Source: Pseudomonas cavernicola (GTDB lineage Bacteria; Pseudomonadota; Gammaproteobacteria; Pseudomonadales; Pseudomonadaceae). Taken from it: a stretch of DNA of 64,000 nucleotides. Shown here one piece after another: positions 56,358 through 64,000 of this stretch (within the stretch, counting starts at the first letter, position 1; every line of letters starts with the position of its first letter). The DNA is taken from the NCBI RefSeq assembly GCF_003596405.1, contig NZ_QYUR01000002.1, positions 1,752,501 through 1,816,500 on the forward strand, given 5' to 3'. The notes beneath the pieces were generated by a model. That model did no database searches. It saw only the letters and a list, made by a program, of their open reading frames with translations, and had not been told where the DNA came from. The translations under genes were made by a program, and so were the position numbers.

Positions 56358-57710
56358 CTACGCCCCCAGCAAACTCTGCCCACACACCCGCAGTACCTGC
56401 CCGCTTACCGCCCCGGAACTCGGTTGAGCGAACCAGGCCACGGCTTCGGCGACATCTTGCGGCAGGCCGCCCTGGCCCATGGAGTTCATGCGCCGGCCGG
56501 CTTCACGGATGGTCAAGGGAATGGCGGCGGTCATCTGTGTCTCGATAAAGCCTGGCGCCACCGCATTGATGCTGATGCCGCGTTTGCCGAGTGCGGGAGA
56601 CCAGGCCTGGGCCAGGCCGATCAGGCCGGCTTTGCTGACCGCGTAGTTGCTCTGGCCCATGTTGCCGGCGATGCCGCTGATCGACGCGAGCAATACCACG
56701 CGAGCGTTATCGTGCAGCTTGCCAGCCTCCAGCAGGGCCTGGGTCAGCAGTTGTGGCGCGCGTAGGTTGACGTCGATCACCGAGTCCCAGAAAGCATCGC
56801 TCATCTTCGCCAGGGTCTTGTCGCGGGTGATACCGGCGTTGTGCACCAGAATATCCACCCCTTCTGGCAGCGCTTCGATTAGTTGCGCCGCCGCATCTGT
56901 CGCGCAGATATCCAGCGCTATGCTGCGCCCGCCGAGGCGAGCGGCGAGGGCGTCGAGGGCGTCTTTGACTTGCGGCACATCCAGCAGCAGCACTTGTGCA
57001 CCATCGCGCGCCAGGGTTTCCGCGATGGCGGCGCCGATACCACGGCTGGCGCCAGTCACCAGGGCTGTCTGCCCGGCCAGCGGCCGAGTCCAGTCTTTCA
57101 CTTGCTCCGCACAAGCGCTCAGGCGGATGACTTGGCCAGAGACGTAAGCGCTTTTCGGTGAGAGGAAAAAGCGCAGGGCACCTTCCAACTGATTTTCGGC
57201 ACCCTTGCCGACATACAGCAGTTGCACGCTGCCACCACGGCGGATCTCCTTGCCGAGCGAGCGGGTGAAACCTTCCAGCGAACGTTGCGCGCTGGCGGCG
57301 AACGGGTCTTTGAGCGACTCCGGCGGCCGTCCGAGTACCACCACCCGAGGGCATTGAGCCAAGCCTTTGAGGGCCGGCTGGAAGAAGTCGCGCAGCTCAC
57401 GCAACTGCTCGGCGTTGCTGATACCGCTGGCGTCGAAGATCAAGGCCTTAAGTTTTGGGCCGTGCTCGGCGGTCCAGCGGCTCAGGCCGAACTGGCCATC
57501 CTGCTGGGCGAAGGCGGCATCGGTCAGGCGATTCAGGCAGCCACTGGCGGCTTCGGCCAGCACTCCGCCGCTGATCAGCAGGGCCCCATCGACCGGCCGA
57601 GTCCGTCCGGCCATCCAGCGCTCCAAACGCAGCGGAGCAGGCAGACCGAGGGCGCCGACCAGGCGACGGCCCAGAGCGGAGTTGGCGAAGTTCAGATAAC
57701 GGTCGGACAT
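56358..57710 (-). CDS. Two-domain 3-oxoacyl-ACP/CoA reductase (FabG4-like)
   Basis: 450 residues, about 200 longer than ordinary FabG. The C-terminal SDR domain is complete: GxxxGxG as TGASRGIGAAIAETLARD, NAG as VHNAGITRDKTL, and the Ser-Tyr-Lys set in LLASISGIAGNMGQSNYAVS-KAG. The N-terminal half is a non-catalytic Rossmann-like domain, as in mycobacterial FabG4, which prefers CoA substrates and NADH. Start at 57710 (MSDRYLNFANSALGRRL) with AGGAG ten bases upstream. Divergent from the thiolase gene. Confidence 0.92.
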   Translation of the reverse strand: MSDRYLNFANSALGRRLVGALGLPAPLRLERWMAGRTRPVDGALLISGGVLAEAASGCLNRLTDAAFAQQDGQFGLSRWTAEHGPKLKALIFDASGISNAEQLRELRDFFQPALKGLAQCPRVVVLGRPPESLKDPFAASAQRSLEGFTRSLGKEIRRGGSVQLLYVGKGAENQLEGALRFFLSPKSAYVSGQVIRLSACAEQVKDWTRPLAGQTALVTGASRGIGAAIAETLARDGAQVLLLDVPQVKDALDALAARLGGRSIALDICATDAAAQLIEALPEGVDILVHNAGITRDKTLAKMSDAFWDSVIDVNLRAPQLLTQALLEAGKLHDNARVVLLASISGIAGNMGQSNYAVSKAGLIGLAQAWSPALGKRGISINAVAPGFIETQMTAAIPLTIREAGRRMNSMGQGGLPQDVAEAVAWFAQPSSGAVSGQVLRVCGQSLLGA

Positions 57711-57869
57711 GGCAGTCGGCTCCTGCTGGCGAATCAAATGTGGGCCCACTCTACGCAGCCCGACAGACTGCGCAATTGACCGTGCCGCCTGCCGTGCTGG
57801 CAAGGCGGCCAATGCGAGGCGGGCGGGGCAAGCTAGTCTTGTGCCCACTTATCCCGCAAGGAGTCACCC

Positions 57870-59147
57870 ATGACCCAGCTGCGTCGGGTCGCCATTGTCG
57901 GCGGCAACCGTATCCCCTTCGCCCGCTCTAATACCGTGTACGCCACCGCGAGCAATCAGCAGATGTTGACGGCGGCACTTGAAGGCCTGATCGAGCGCTA
58001 CAACCTGCATGGCGAGCGCTTGGGTGAAGTGGTGGCTGGCGCGGTGCTCAAGCATTCACGCGACTTCAACCTGACCCGTGAATGCGTGCTGGGCTCGCGG
58101 CTGGCGCCGGAAACCTCGGCTTATGACCTCCAGCAAGCCTGCGGAACCGGCCTGGAAGCGGCGATTCTGGTGGCCAACAAGATTGCCCTCGGGCAGATCG
58201 ACAGCGGCATCGCCGGCGGCGTCGACACCACCTCCGATGCGCCGATCGGGGTCAACGAAGGGCTGCGGCAGATTCTGCTGGAGGCCAATCGCGGCAAGTC
58301 CACGGGCGACAAGCTGAAAACCCTGCTGAAGATTCGTCCGCGCCATCTGGCGCCGCATATCCCGCGCAATGGCGAGCCGCGTACCGGCTTGTCGATGGGT
58401 GAGCATTGCGAGCAGATGGCACAGACCTGGGCCATCCCCCGCGATGAACAGGACCAACTGGCCGTCGCCAGCCACCAGAAGCTCGCAGCCGCTTATGCCG
58501 AGAGCTGGCACGACGACCTGCTGACGCCGTTCCTCGGCTTGACCCGCGACCAGAACCTGCGCCCGGAGATCAGCCTGGAGAAGTTGGCGACCCTCAACCC
58601 GGTGTTCGACAAAGGCCCGCGCGGCACCCTGACCGCCGCCAACTCGACGCCGCTGACCGACGGCGCCTCGGTGGTGCTGCTGGCCAGTGAAGAGTGGGCC
58701 AAGGCCCGCGGCCTACCGATTCTGGCCTACTTCAAGGATGGCGAAGCGGCGGCGGTGGACTTCGTAAAAGGTAAGGAAGGCCTGCTGATGGCGCCGGTGT
58801 ACGCCGTGCCACGTCTACTGGCGCGCAACAAGCTGAGTTTGCAGGACTTCGACTATTACGAAATTCACGAGGCCTTCGCCGCCCAAGTGCTTTGTACGCT
58901 GAAGGCCTGGGAAGATCCTGAGTACTGCAAGACCCGGCTCGGCCTGGACCAGGCGCTAGGTTCGATTGACCGTAGCAAGATGAACGTCAAAGGCAGCTCG
59001 CTGGCCGCCGGCCATCCGTTCGCGGCCACCGGCGGGCGCATCGTCGCCAACCTGGCCAAGCTGCTGTCGGTGGCGGAGCAGGGCCGTGGCCTGATCTCAA
59101 TTTGCGCCGCCGGCGGTCAAGGTGTGACTGCGATCATCGAAAAGTAA
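57870..59147 (+). CDS. Acetyl-CoA C-acyltransferase (thiolase, FadI-like)
   Basis: 425 residues. Nucleophile Cys about residue 91 in LQQACGTGLEAAIL, His about 333 in YEIHEAFAAQVL, GHPFAATGGRIVANLAKLL, and the second Cys about 412 in CAAGGQGVTAIIE, so the active site is complete. It would cleave 3-ketoacyl-CoA or condense acyl-CoA with acetyl-CoA. With MaoC and the FabG-like reductase it supplies three of the four steps of a cycle. AAGGAG lies upstream of the ATG, and a terminator follows. Confidence 0.95.
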   Translation: MTQLRRVAIVGGNRIPFARSNTVYATASNQQMLTAALEGLIERYNLHGERLGEVVAGAVLKHSRDFNLTRECVLGSRLAPETSAYDLQQACGTGLEAAILVANKIALGQIDSGIAGGVDTTSDAPIGVNEGLRQILLEANRGKSTGDKLKTLLKIRPRHLAPHIPRNGEPRTGLSMGEHCEQMAQTWAIPRDEQDQLAVASHQKLAAAYAESWHDDLLTPFLGLTRDQNLRPEISLEKLATLNPVFDKGPRGTLTAANSTPLTDGASVVLLASEEWAKARGLPILAYFKDGEAAAVDFVKGKEGLLMAPVYAVPRLLARNKLSLQDFDYYEIHEAFAAQVLCTLKAWEDPEYCKTRLGLDQALGSIDRSKMNVKGSSLAAGHPFAATGGRIVANLAKLLSVAEQGRGLISICAAGGQGVTAIIEK

Positions 59148-59221
59148 TCCAACCGCTGTGACCGCAATTCAGCGCGGCCACAGGATGTAAGCAACTCCGT
59201 GATTCTCTTCGTTTTGAGAGC

Positions 59222-59253
59222 GGCGGCCCGTTTCGGCGGTGCCGCCTTTTTTT
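59222..59253 (+). terminator. Terminator of the thiolase gene
   Basis: GGCGGC / GCCGCC stem (59222-59227, 59241-59246) followed by seven T, about 75 bases past the stop. Confidence 0.85.
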
Positions 59254-59278
59254 GTTCTGTATGGAGCGGACACAGGGT

Positions 59279-59348
59279 GTAGGAGCGAATTTATTCGCGA
59301 TGGGGCAGCACCGAGTCGCTCTTGTTCGCGGATGAATCCGCTCCTACA
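59279..59348. repeat. REP-like palindrome, GTAGGAGCG family (copy 3)
   Basis: Almost identical to the copy at 15180-15249 over its whole 70 bases; they differ in the right arm (GGATGAATCC here, GGATCAATCC there). It lies just past the Lrp-type gene, in the convergent gap with the thiolase gene. Confidence 0.9.
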
Positions 59349-59360
59349 AAACCCAAGCCC

Positions 59361-59819
59361 TCAGTGCTGGCCATTCCCCGGCTGCAACAGCGAAGTCGGC
59401 ACCCGGCCATTGAAGGGGGTGGAGAGGATGATCGAGGTCTTGCTCGCGCCGTACTCCGAGAGCCGGTCGATCAGCGATTGCAGCTCGTTCATCGAGGCGA
59501 CGGCGGCGTGCATGATCACGCAGGCATCGCCGGTCACACGGTAGCAACTGGTCAGCTCTGGGAAGCGTTCGAGTGCCGCCAGGCTTGAGTGCGATTGGTG
59601 AGTGGCGATGCGCAGCTCGATCATGCACTCGATCGGCAGGCCGAGTTTGCTGACGTCGACATTGGCCTGATAGCCGCTGATCACGCCGCTGCTCTCCAGC
59701 TTGGCCACCCGTTCGGCGACGGCGGGTGGCGACAGGTTGACCCGCCGCGCCAACTCGGCAAATGACAGGCGGCCGTCTTCGATCAGGGCGGTCAGAATCA
59801 GGCGGTCGTATTTATCCAT
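59361..59819 (-). CDS. Lrp/AsnC-family transcriptional regulator
   Basis: 152 residues. The N-terminal winged helix is MDKYDRLILTALIEDGRLSF then ELARRVNLSPPAVAERVAKL; the C-terminal RAM domain (about 65-140) shows TSCYRVTGDACVIMHAAVAS and SIILSTPFNGRVP. Such proteins form octamers and sense amino acids. A divergent EamA exporter gene lies 295 bases away, a common Lrp-exporter pairing, so it may control that gene; the effector is unknown. Confidence 0.93.
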   Translation of the reverse strand: MDKYDRLILTALIEDGRLSFAELARRVNLSPPAVAERVAKLESSGVISGYQANVDVSKLGLPIECMIELRIATHQSHSSLAALERFPELTSCYRVTGDACVIMHAAVASMNELQSLIDRLSEYGASKTSIILSTPFNGRVPTSLLQPGNGQH

Positions 59820-59831
59820 GCTGAAACTCCA

Positions 59832-59967
59832 GGCCGTGTGAAAACTACTGTGCTCGGTTATACCGCGTTAAAAACAGGCTCAAAATGCTCATTTACACTA
59901 CGTAAACTGCGCTTTTTCATCTGTTTTTGCCTTGTCTAACCTTCGCTCGCTACGTTTTCACACGGCC
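59832..59967. mobile_element. 136-base MITE-like element with perfect 14-base terminal repeats
   Basis: GGCCGTGTGAAAAC at the left and GTTTTCACACGGCC at the right are perfect inverted copies. The interior is AT-rich and holds smaller inverted repeats (TTTACACTACGTAAAC). No coding capacity. It lies in the divergent gap between the Lrp-type and EamA genes. No second copy in this window. It may be moved by a transposase encoded elsewhere, or may act as a hairpin. Confidence 0.6.
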
Positions 59968-60114
59968 TAACTCGCAAATTTCGAATCGTTGGTTATTCGC
60001 TAAAAATACCATTGAGAATAAAGTTTTCACGCTAATAAACGTTTGTTCGCTATTAGCTCTCCTGGATAAGCCTCATAAACTATCCGCTCACTTCTTCGCC
60101 TTGTCGAGTCGAGC

Positions 60115-61026
60115 ATGAGCACGCGCGTCGTCCGTTTTCCCCTGTTGCTGCTCGGTGCGTTTGCCGCGCTGTATCTGATCTGGGGCTCCACCTACCTGGC
60201 TATCCGTATCGGCGTGGAGTCCTGGCCGCCGCTGTTGATGGCTGGTATCCGCTTTCTCGTCGCCGGCTGCCTGATGTATGCCTGGCTGCGTTGGCGTGGC
60301 GTGCCGGCGCCAACCGGGCGTGAATGGCGCGCGGCTGGGAAGATTGGGTTTCTGCTGCTGGCCTGCGGCAACGGCGGGGTGACGGTGGCCGAACATTGGG
60401 GCGTAGCTTCCGGCGTGGCGGCGTTGGCGGTGGCGACGGTGCCGCTGTTCACCTTGTTGTTCGGGATGTTCTGGGGCCAGCGCAATACCAAATTGGAATG
60501 GGCCGGCATTGCCCTCGGCCTGCTGGGGATCGCCTTGCTTAACCTGGGTTCGAACTTGCAGGCGAGCCCGGCGGGCGCGGCGTTGATCCTGTTCGCCGCG
60601 GCCAGTTGGGCGTTTGGTTCGATGTGGGGCAAGTCACTGCCGTTACCCAACGGACCGATGGCCAGTGCGGCGGAGATGCTCGTGGGGGGCGCGGTGCTGC
60701 TGATCGGTAGCCTGCTCAGTGGCGAGCGGCTGACGCAGATGCCCAGCGCCGCCGGTTGGGGCGCCTTGGCCTATCTGGTGCTGTTCGGCTCGATCATCGC
60801 CTTCAGTTCCTACCTCTACCTGCTCAAGCATGTGCGTCCGGCGGCGGCGACCAGTTATGCCTACGTCAATCCGGTGGTGGCAGTGCTGCTCGGCATCCTC
60901 TTCGCTGGCGAACAGATCGGCAGTGCGGAATGGCTGGCGATGGTGGTGATCGTCAGTGCGGTGCTGCTGATCGGCCTGCCGCAGTGGCGCCAGCGTCAGG
61001 ACGAACTGGCGGCTGCGGCTGATTAA
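60115..61026 (+). CDS. yedA: EamA/DMT-family exporter (YedA-like)
   Basis: 303 residues, ten membrane helices in two EamA repeats: ALYLIWGSTYLAIRIGVESW opens the first, and VLFGSIIAFSSYLYLLKHVR then AATSYAYVNPVVAVLLGILF lies in the second. These are the marks of YedA/RhtA-like inner-membrane exporters of small metabolites. Substrate unknown. The start at 60115 has GTCGAG upstream but no strong ribosome binding site. The divergent Lrp-type gene is a possible regulator. Confidence 0.9.
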   Translation: MSTRVVRFPLLLLGAFAALYLIWGSTYLAIRIGVESWPPLLMAGIRFLVAGCLMYAWLRWRGVPAPTGREWRAAGKIGFLLLACGNGGVTVAEHWGVASGVAALAVATVPLFTLLFGMFWGQRNTKLEWAGIALGLLGIALLNLGSNLQASPAGAALILFAAASWAFGSMWGKSLPLPNGPMASAAEMLVGGAVLLIGSLLSGERLTQMPSAAGWGALAYLVLFGSIIAFSSYLYLLKHVRPAAATSYAYVNPVVAVLLGILFAGEQIGSAEWLAMVVIVSAVLLIGLPQWRQRQDELAAAAD

Positions 61027-61048
61027 TGCTCGCCCGGGGCCGACCTAG

Positions 61049-61073
61049 GAGCCTGTTCATGATCTGCTGCGCG
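61049..61073. repeat. 25-base repeat shared with the prmA 3' hairpin
   Basis: GAGCCTGTTCATGATCTGCT plus five more bases is identical to 9621-9645. Here the matching right arm of the hairpin is missing. It stands at the broken end of the ChbG pseudogene. Confidence 0.8.
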
Positions 61074-61079
61074 TCGGCC

Positions 61080-61335
61080 TCCGGCCCACCCTGATCACCG
61101 GTAGTGCATATACGTGCTGGTGTCCGTCGATGAAGTCGGGAAGCCGGTTGAAGTGCCGCCCGATGGCGGTCTATGTGGCCATTGCCCTCAGGTCTTTGGC
61201 TAGCTCTGGCCAGAGCGGCGATTGGCTCATGACGCGGGTGGCAGAGATGCGCTGCTGGCCGAGCAGTTCGAAAATGGCTGCGCTGATGGACAGCGATTGG
61301 GCGAAATCGTCGGCGCACAGCGTCAGCCGTTTCAC
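61080..61335 (-). pseudogene. ChbG/YdjC-family deacetylase, decayed
   Basis: GTG at 61335 overlaps the gtrA stop and begins KRLTLCADDFAQSLSISAAI then LSATRVMSQSPLWPELAKDL: the N-terminus of a ChbG/HpnK-type carbohydrate deacetylase (metal Asp in ADD). A stop comes at codon 55. The same frame then reads IGRHFNRLPDFIDGHQHVYA LPVIR, the family's DGHQHVH metal site normally about 60-70 residues further on. So the gene has an internal deletion, an in-frame stop and no 3' half. Beyond it lies the 25-base repeat at 61049-61073. It was the last gene of the gtrA operon. Confidence 0.82.
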
Positions 61336-61715
61336 TAGGCCTTGGCCCCGTAAAACGCCCAGAGCCGGCTCAAGACGAAGGTCACCCCAGCCACCACCAG
61401 CAGCACTATGAGCAACGCTACGCGGTAGTCCAGCGGAGTGGTGCACAGCAGGATGAAATACAGCGTCTCGTTGAGCAGAAAGCCAAAGCTGGCCACGGCG
61501 AAAAAGCGCGGCAAGGTCTGGCGGTGGGGCAAGTGCCCCGCCTCGAAAGTCTTCAGGCGGTGGCCCCAGTAACTTACCTGGAAGGCCACCAGATAGGCCA
61601 GGACGTTGGCGAACAAGGGCGCCAGGCCCAGCGGCACCAGTAGGCTGACCACCAGAAAATGCACCAGCAGGGCGGTTACGCCGACGATGGCAAACCAGAA
61701 CAGTTCACGACTCAT
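61335..61715 (-). CDS. GtrA-family membrane protein
   Basis: 126 residues, four helices: FWFAIVGVTALLVHFLVVSL, then FANVLAYLVAFQVSYWGHRL with the family's WGHR-TF motif. GtrA proteins are thought to flip undecaprenyl- or polyprenyl-linked sugars across the inner membrane. It overlaps the GT2 gene by four bases upstream and the decayed ChbG gene downstream, so it is part of a lipid-linked sugar operon. Confidence 0.93.
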   Translation of the reverse strand: MSRELFWFAIVGVTALLVHFLVVSLLVPLGLAPLFANVLAYLVAFQVSYWGHRLKTFEAGHLPHRQTLPRFFAVASFGFLLNETLYFILLCTTPLDYRVALLIVLLVVAGVTFVLSRLWAFYGAKA

Positions 61716-62713
61716 GGTTTGCCGGGTTCATTGAATCGGGTGATTTTGCTGATCAGGTAGGTCGGCCGTTGTTTCACCTCGTTGAAGATCCGCCCGATGT
61801 ATTCGCCGAGAATCCCGATCGATAACAGTTGCACGCCGCAGAGGAAGGTAATGGCCACCGTCAGGGTTAGCCAGCCGGACAGCGGGTTGCCGAACAGCTG
61901 TGTGCGCAAGAACGCCCAGCCGGCGTAGGCAATCGCCAGCAGCGAGATGCAACTGCCGAGCAGGGTCCAGATGCGCAACGGCATGTTGGAGAAGGCAGTC
62001 ATCCCGGTCATGCCGAGGCTCAGCAAGCGGCGGAAGTTGAAGCTGCTGGTGCCGGCACGGCGTTCCTGGTATTCGATTTCCAGGGCCAGTTGGGAAAACC
62101 CCACCCAGTTGTAGAGCCCTTTCATAAAGCGGTTGCGTTCCGGCATCTGGCGCAGGGCGTCCAGCACGCAGCGGTCGAGCACGCGGAAGTCCTGAGTGTT
62201 CTGCGGAATCTTGTGCGCTGTGCCGCTGTTGACCAGGGCGTAGAACGTGCGAGTGAAGAGCCGCGTCGCCAGCCTCTGGTGTCCGCGGTAGGGGCGTACG
62301 CTGTAGACCATGTCATAGCCGTTGCGCCATTGCCTGAGGAACTCGGGCACCCTTTCCGGCGGATGCTGAAAGTCGCAGTCGATCAATACCGCGACATCGC
62401 CCTGGGCATGGTCGATCCCGGCGGTCAGGGCCATTTCTTTGCCGAAGTTGCGCGACAACTGAATCAGGGTCACCGGCAAACCGATGGTTTCGCTGCAGAC
62501 ACGCTTGACGGTGTCGTCCTGGCTGCCGTCGTCCACCACCAACAGCTCATGCCGGTAGCCGGCCGTGCTGAGCACACGGTGCAGGGTTTGCAGCATCGGG
62601 ACGATATTACTTTCTTCGTTGTAGGCCGGGATGATGCAGCTCACCAGCGGGTCTAGCGGGCGCTGGATCGCGCGTTGTTCGAGGGGGTAGGAGTGCACAA
62701 AGGTGTCCATCAT
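61712..62713 (-). CDS. GT2 glycosyltransferase, polyprenyl-phosphate sugar type
   Basis: 333 residues. The GT-A domain has VSCIIPAYNEESNIVPMLQT, ELLVVDDGSQDDTV, LSRNFGKEMALTAGIDHAQG and DCDFQHPPE; two C-terminal helices follow (WTLLGSCISLLAIAYAGWAF; TLTVAITFLCGVQLLSIGIL). Such DPM1/GtrB/ArnC-like enzymes make a polyprenyl-phosphate sugar on the cytoplasmic face. The gene overlaps both its neighbours, so expression is tightly coupled. The start may be either of two adjacent ATGs (62713 or 62710). Confidence 0.94.
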   Translation of the reverse strand: MMDTFVHSYPLEQRAIQRPLDPLVSCIIPAYNEESNIVPMLQTLHRVLSTAGYRHELLVVDDGSQDDTVKRVCSETIGLPVTLIQLSRNFGKEMALTAGIDHAQGDVAVLIDCDFQHPPERVPEFLRQWRNGYDMVYSVRPYRGHQRLATRLFTRTFYALVNSGTAHKIPQNTQDFRVLDRCVLDALRQMPERNRFMKGLYNWVGFSQLALEIEYQERRAGTSSFNFRRLLSLGMTGMTAFSNMPLRIWTLLGSCISLLAIAYAGWAFLRTQLFGNPLSGWLTLTVAITFLCGVQLLSIGILGEYIGRIFNEVKQRPTYLISKITRFNEPGKP

Positions 62714-64000
62714 GGCTTCACCTGACTGGTCCTGAATCCGTTGCGTTCGCGCAACAACAGTATGTGGTCTTTTCTCACCGGGATGCTGGCGACCTGTTCG
62801 AAACGCGCCAACAGCTCGGCGGGGAGTTGCGGGCGGTCGGCGGCGTTGAGCACCAGATAATCGCGACTCGGGTGGTCGGTCAGTTGCTCGAGTTGCGCGG
62901 CGTCATGGGTGGTTTTCGCGCGGCCGGCGGAATAGAACTCGGCAGAGAATTCGCGGCGGCTGTCCCAGTACACCAGAGCACTGTCCTGGGTCGGCTGCGC
63001 ATGCTGCCAGGCGGCAATCACGGCCTTCTGCGTGCGCAGGAACTGATCCGAGCTCAGGGCATTGAGCAGCAACAGCACGCCGAACAGTGCCCCGGTGCTA
63101 GCGGCGATCCAGGGCAGGCTGCTGCGCTCGGAAGGGCTGCGCGCACGGCTCCACAGCTCGGCGAACAACAGTGCGCAACCGGGCAGCATGGGCAACGAGT
63201 AGGGGAAAATGATATGGCCCGAGAGGCTGAAGAACAGCGGCGTCATCACCGTCCATAGGCACAGATAAAGCAGCCAGCCTTCCTGATCCGGCAGCAATGC
63301 ACTGAGCTGGTGGCGCTGGCGGAACAGCCAGACGAGCATGGCGATCGACCAGGGGAACAGGGCGCCGAGTGCATAGAGCCAGATCAGCCCGTGCGGGGTG
63401 TTGTGGGCGAAGCCGTACTTGTCGCCGTGCCAGCCAGGGTCGAGGAAGCGGTGGACGTTTTCGCCCATGATGAAGTAGTCGAGAAAGCCGGGGGTCCGCG
63501 CTTCGGCCAGCAGGTACCAGGGCAGCGCGATGACCAGCATCAGCAGGCTGCCGGTGATCCACGGCAGGTTATGCCAGAGGTCCTGCCACTGCTTGCGGAG
63601 CAGCACCCAGAAGAAAATCGGCAGGCCGGCGAGCACCAGAGCCAGCGGCCCCTTGGCCAGCAAGCCGAGGCCCAGCCCGACAAAGAACAGATAACGCCAC
63701 AGGCGCTCTGGCTGGCGCATAGCGTGCCAGAACGCCACTTGGCTCAATGTGACGCAAAACAGAAAGGCGGGGTCGGTCATCACGCTGCCAGCGGCGATGA
63801 AGAACAACAGACCACCGGCGAGAAACAGCGTCGCCGCGGTTGCGGCATCTCGACCGCTATGCCGCCGCGCGAGATCGAAGGTCAGCCACAGCGTGGCGAG
63901 TGAGACCAATAACGAGGGGAGTCGTGCGGCCAACGCGTTCTGCCCAAACAGGCCCATGGCCGAGGCTGACAGCCAGGTCGACAGCGGCGGCTTGGCCCAG
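62710..64000 (-). CDS. GT39/ArnT-like polyprenyl-phosphate sugar glycosyltransferase (5' end outside window)
   Basis: About 430 residues within the window, and the frame stays open to the edge: upstream of the ATG at 63957 it reads WAKPPLSTWLSASAMGLFGQ, a segment ArnT-type enzymes have near residue 80, so the true start lies outside. About ten helices: DRG-like LARRHSGRDAATAATLFLAG, PAFLFCVTLSQVAFWHAMRQ, and HNTPHGLIWLYALGALFPWS. These enzymes move a sugar from the lipid carrier made by the GT2 protein to an outer-face acceptor such as lipid A or a protein. The acceptor cannot be told here. Confidence 0.92.
   Translation of the reverse strand, partial: WAKPPLSTWLSASAMGLFGQNALAARLPSLLVSLATLWLTFDLARRHSGRDAATAATLFLAGGLLFFIAAGSVMTDPAFLFCVTLSQVAFWHAMRQPERLWRYLFFVGLGLGLLAKGPLALVLAGLPIFFWVLLRKQWQDLWHNLPWITGSLLMLVIALPWYLLAEARTPGFLDYFIMGENVHRFLDPGWHGDKYGFAHNTPHGLIWLYALGALFPWSIAMLVWLFRQRHQLSALLPDQEGWLLYLCLWTVMTPLFFSLSGHIIFPYSLPMLPGCALLFAELWSRARSPSERSSLPWIAASTGALFGVLLLLNALSSDQFLRTQKAVIAAWQHAQPTQDSALVYWDSRREFSAEFYSAGRAKTTHDAAQLEQLTDHPSRDYLVLNAADRPQLPAELLARFEQVASIPVRKDHILLLRERNGFRTSQVKP

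Overview
The window is a GC-rich Pseudomonas chromosome segment. The first ~24 kb carries MarC, retS, purD, purH, fis, dusB, a DUF3426 protein, prmA, accC, accB, aroQ, dsbD, a CtpL-like chemoreceptor, gcbA, a DUF2333 protein, a NUDIX hydrolase, yciH, speA and a DUF2214 protein. From memory this is the gene order around PA4838-PA4856 of P. aeruginosa. It combines housekeeping functions (purine, fatty acid and shikimate synthesis, translation-factor methylation, disulfide reduction) with lifestyle switches (RetS, and the diguanylate cyclase GcbA).

From 24 to 41.5 kb come a MATE exporter, a periplasmic alpha-2-macroglobulin lipoprotein with its partner PBP1C, and a four-gene Mla/MCE-type lipid transport operon. 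Between pbpC and the Mla operon sits an inserted accessory segment (about 34.45-37.77 kb). It holds a stub of a sugar kinase, an SbmA/BacA-like ABC protein whose nucleotide-binding domain has lost the Walker A lysine, and a fungal-looking GH5 exo-beta-glucanase. A divergent second copy of the 3' end of pbpC follows it, which marks how the segment arrived.

From 41.5 to 51.7 kb the window is a mobile-element and decay zone: an IS110-family element with a candidate bridge-RNA region, a chemoreceptor, a diguanylate cyclase, an AT-rich stretch, a stand-alone receiver protein, a complete IS3-family element with a GGC target duplication, and the wreck of a Tad/Flp pilus locus. In that locus the flp pilin has a mutated cleavage site, a shortened hydrophobic core and an IS3 copy in its last codons. 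tadZ is intact, and tadA is fused by a deletion to the tail of a sensor kinase.

From 51.7 to 64 kb come two DUF4136 lipoproteins, cmoM, a MazG-like pyrophosphohydrolase, a MaoC/AraC/FabG/thiolase acyl-CoA cluster, an Lrp-type regulator, an EamA exporter, a decayed ChbG deacetylase, and a GtrA/GT2/GT39 lipid-linked sugar transfer operon that runs off the window.

Several families of short palindromic intergenic repeats recur. No rRNA, tRNA or CRISPR array was seen. All family assignments come from reading motifs and recalled homologues; no database search was run.
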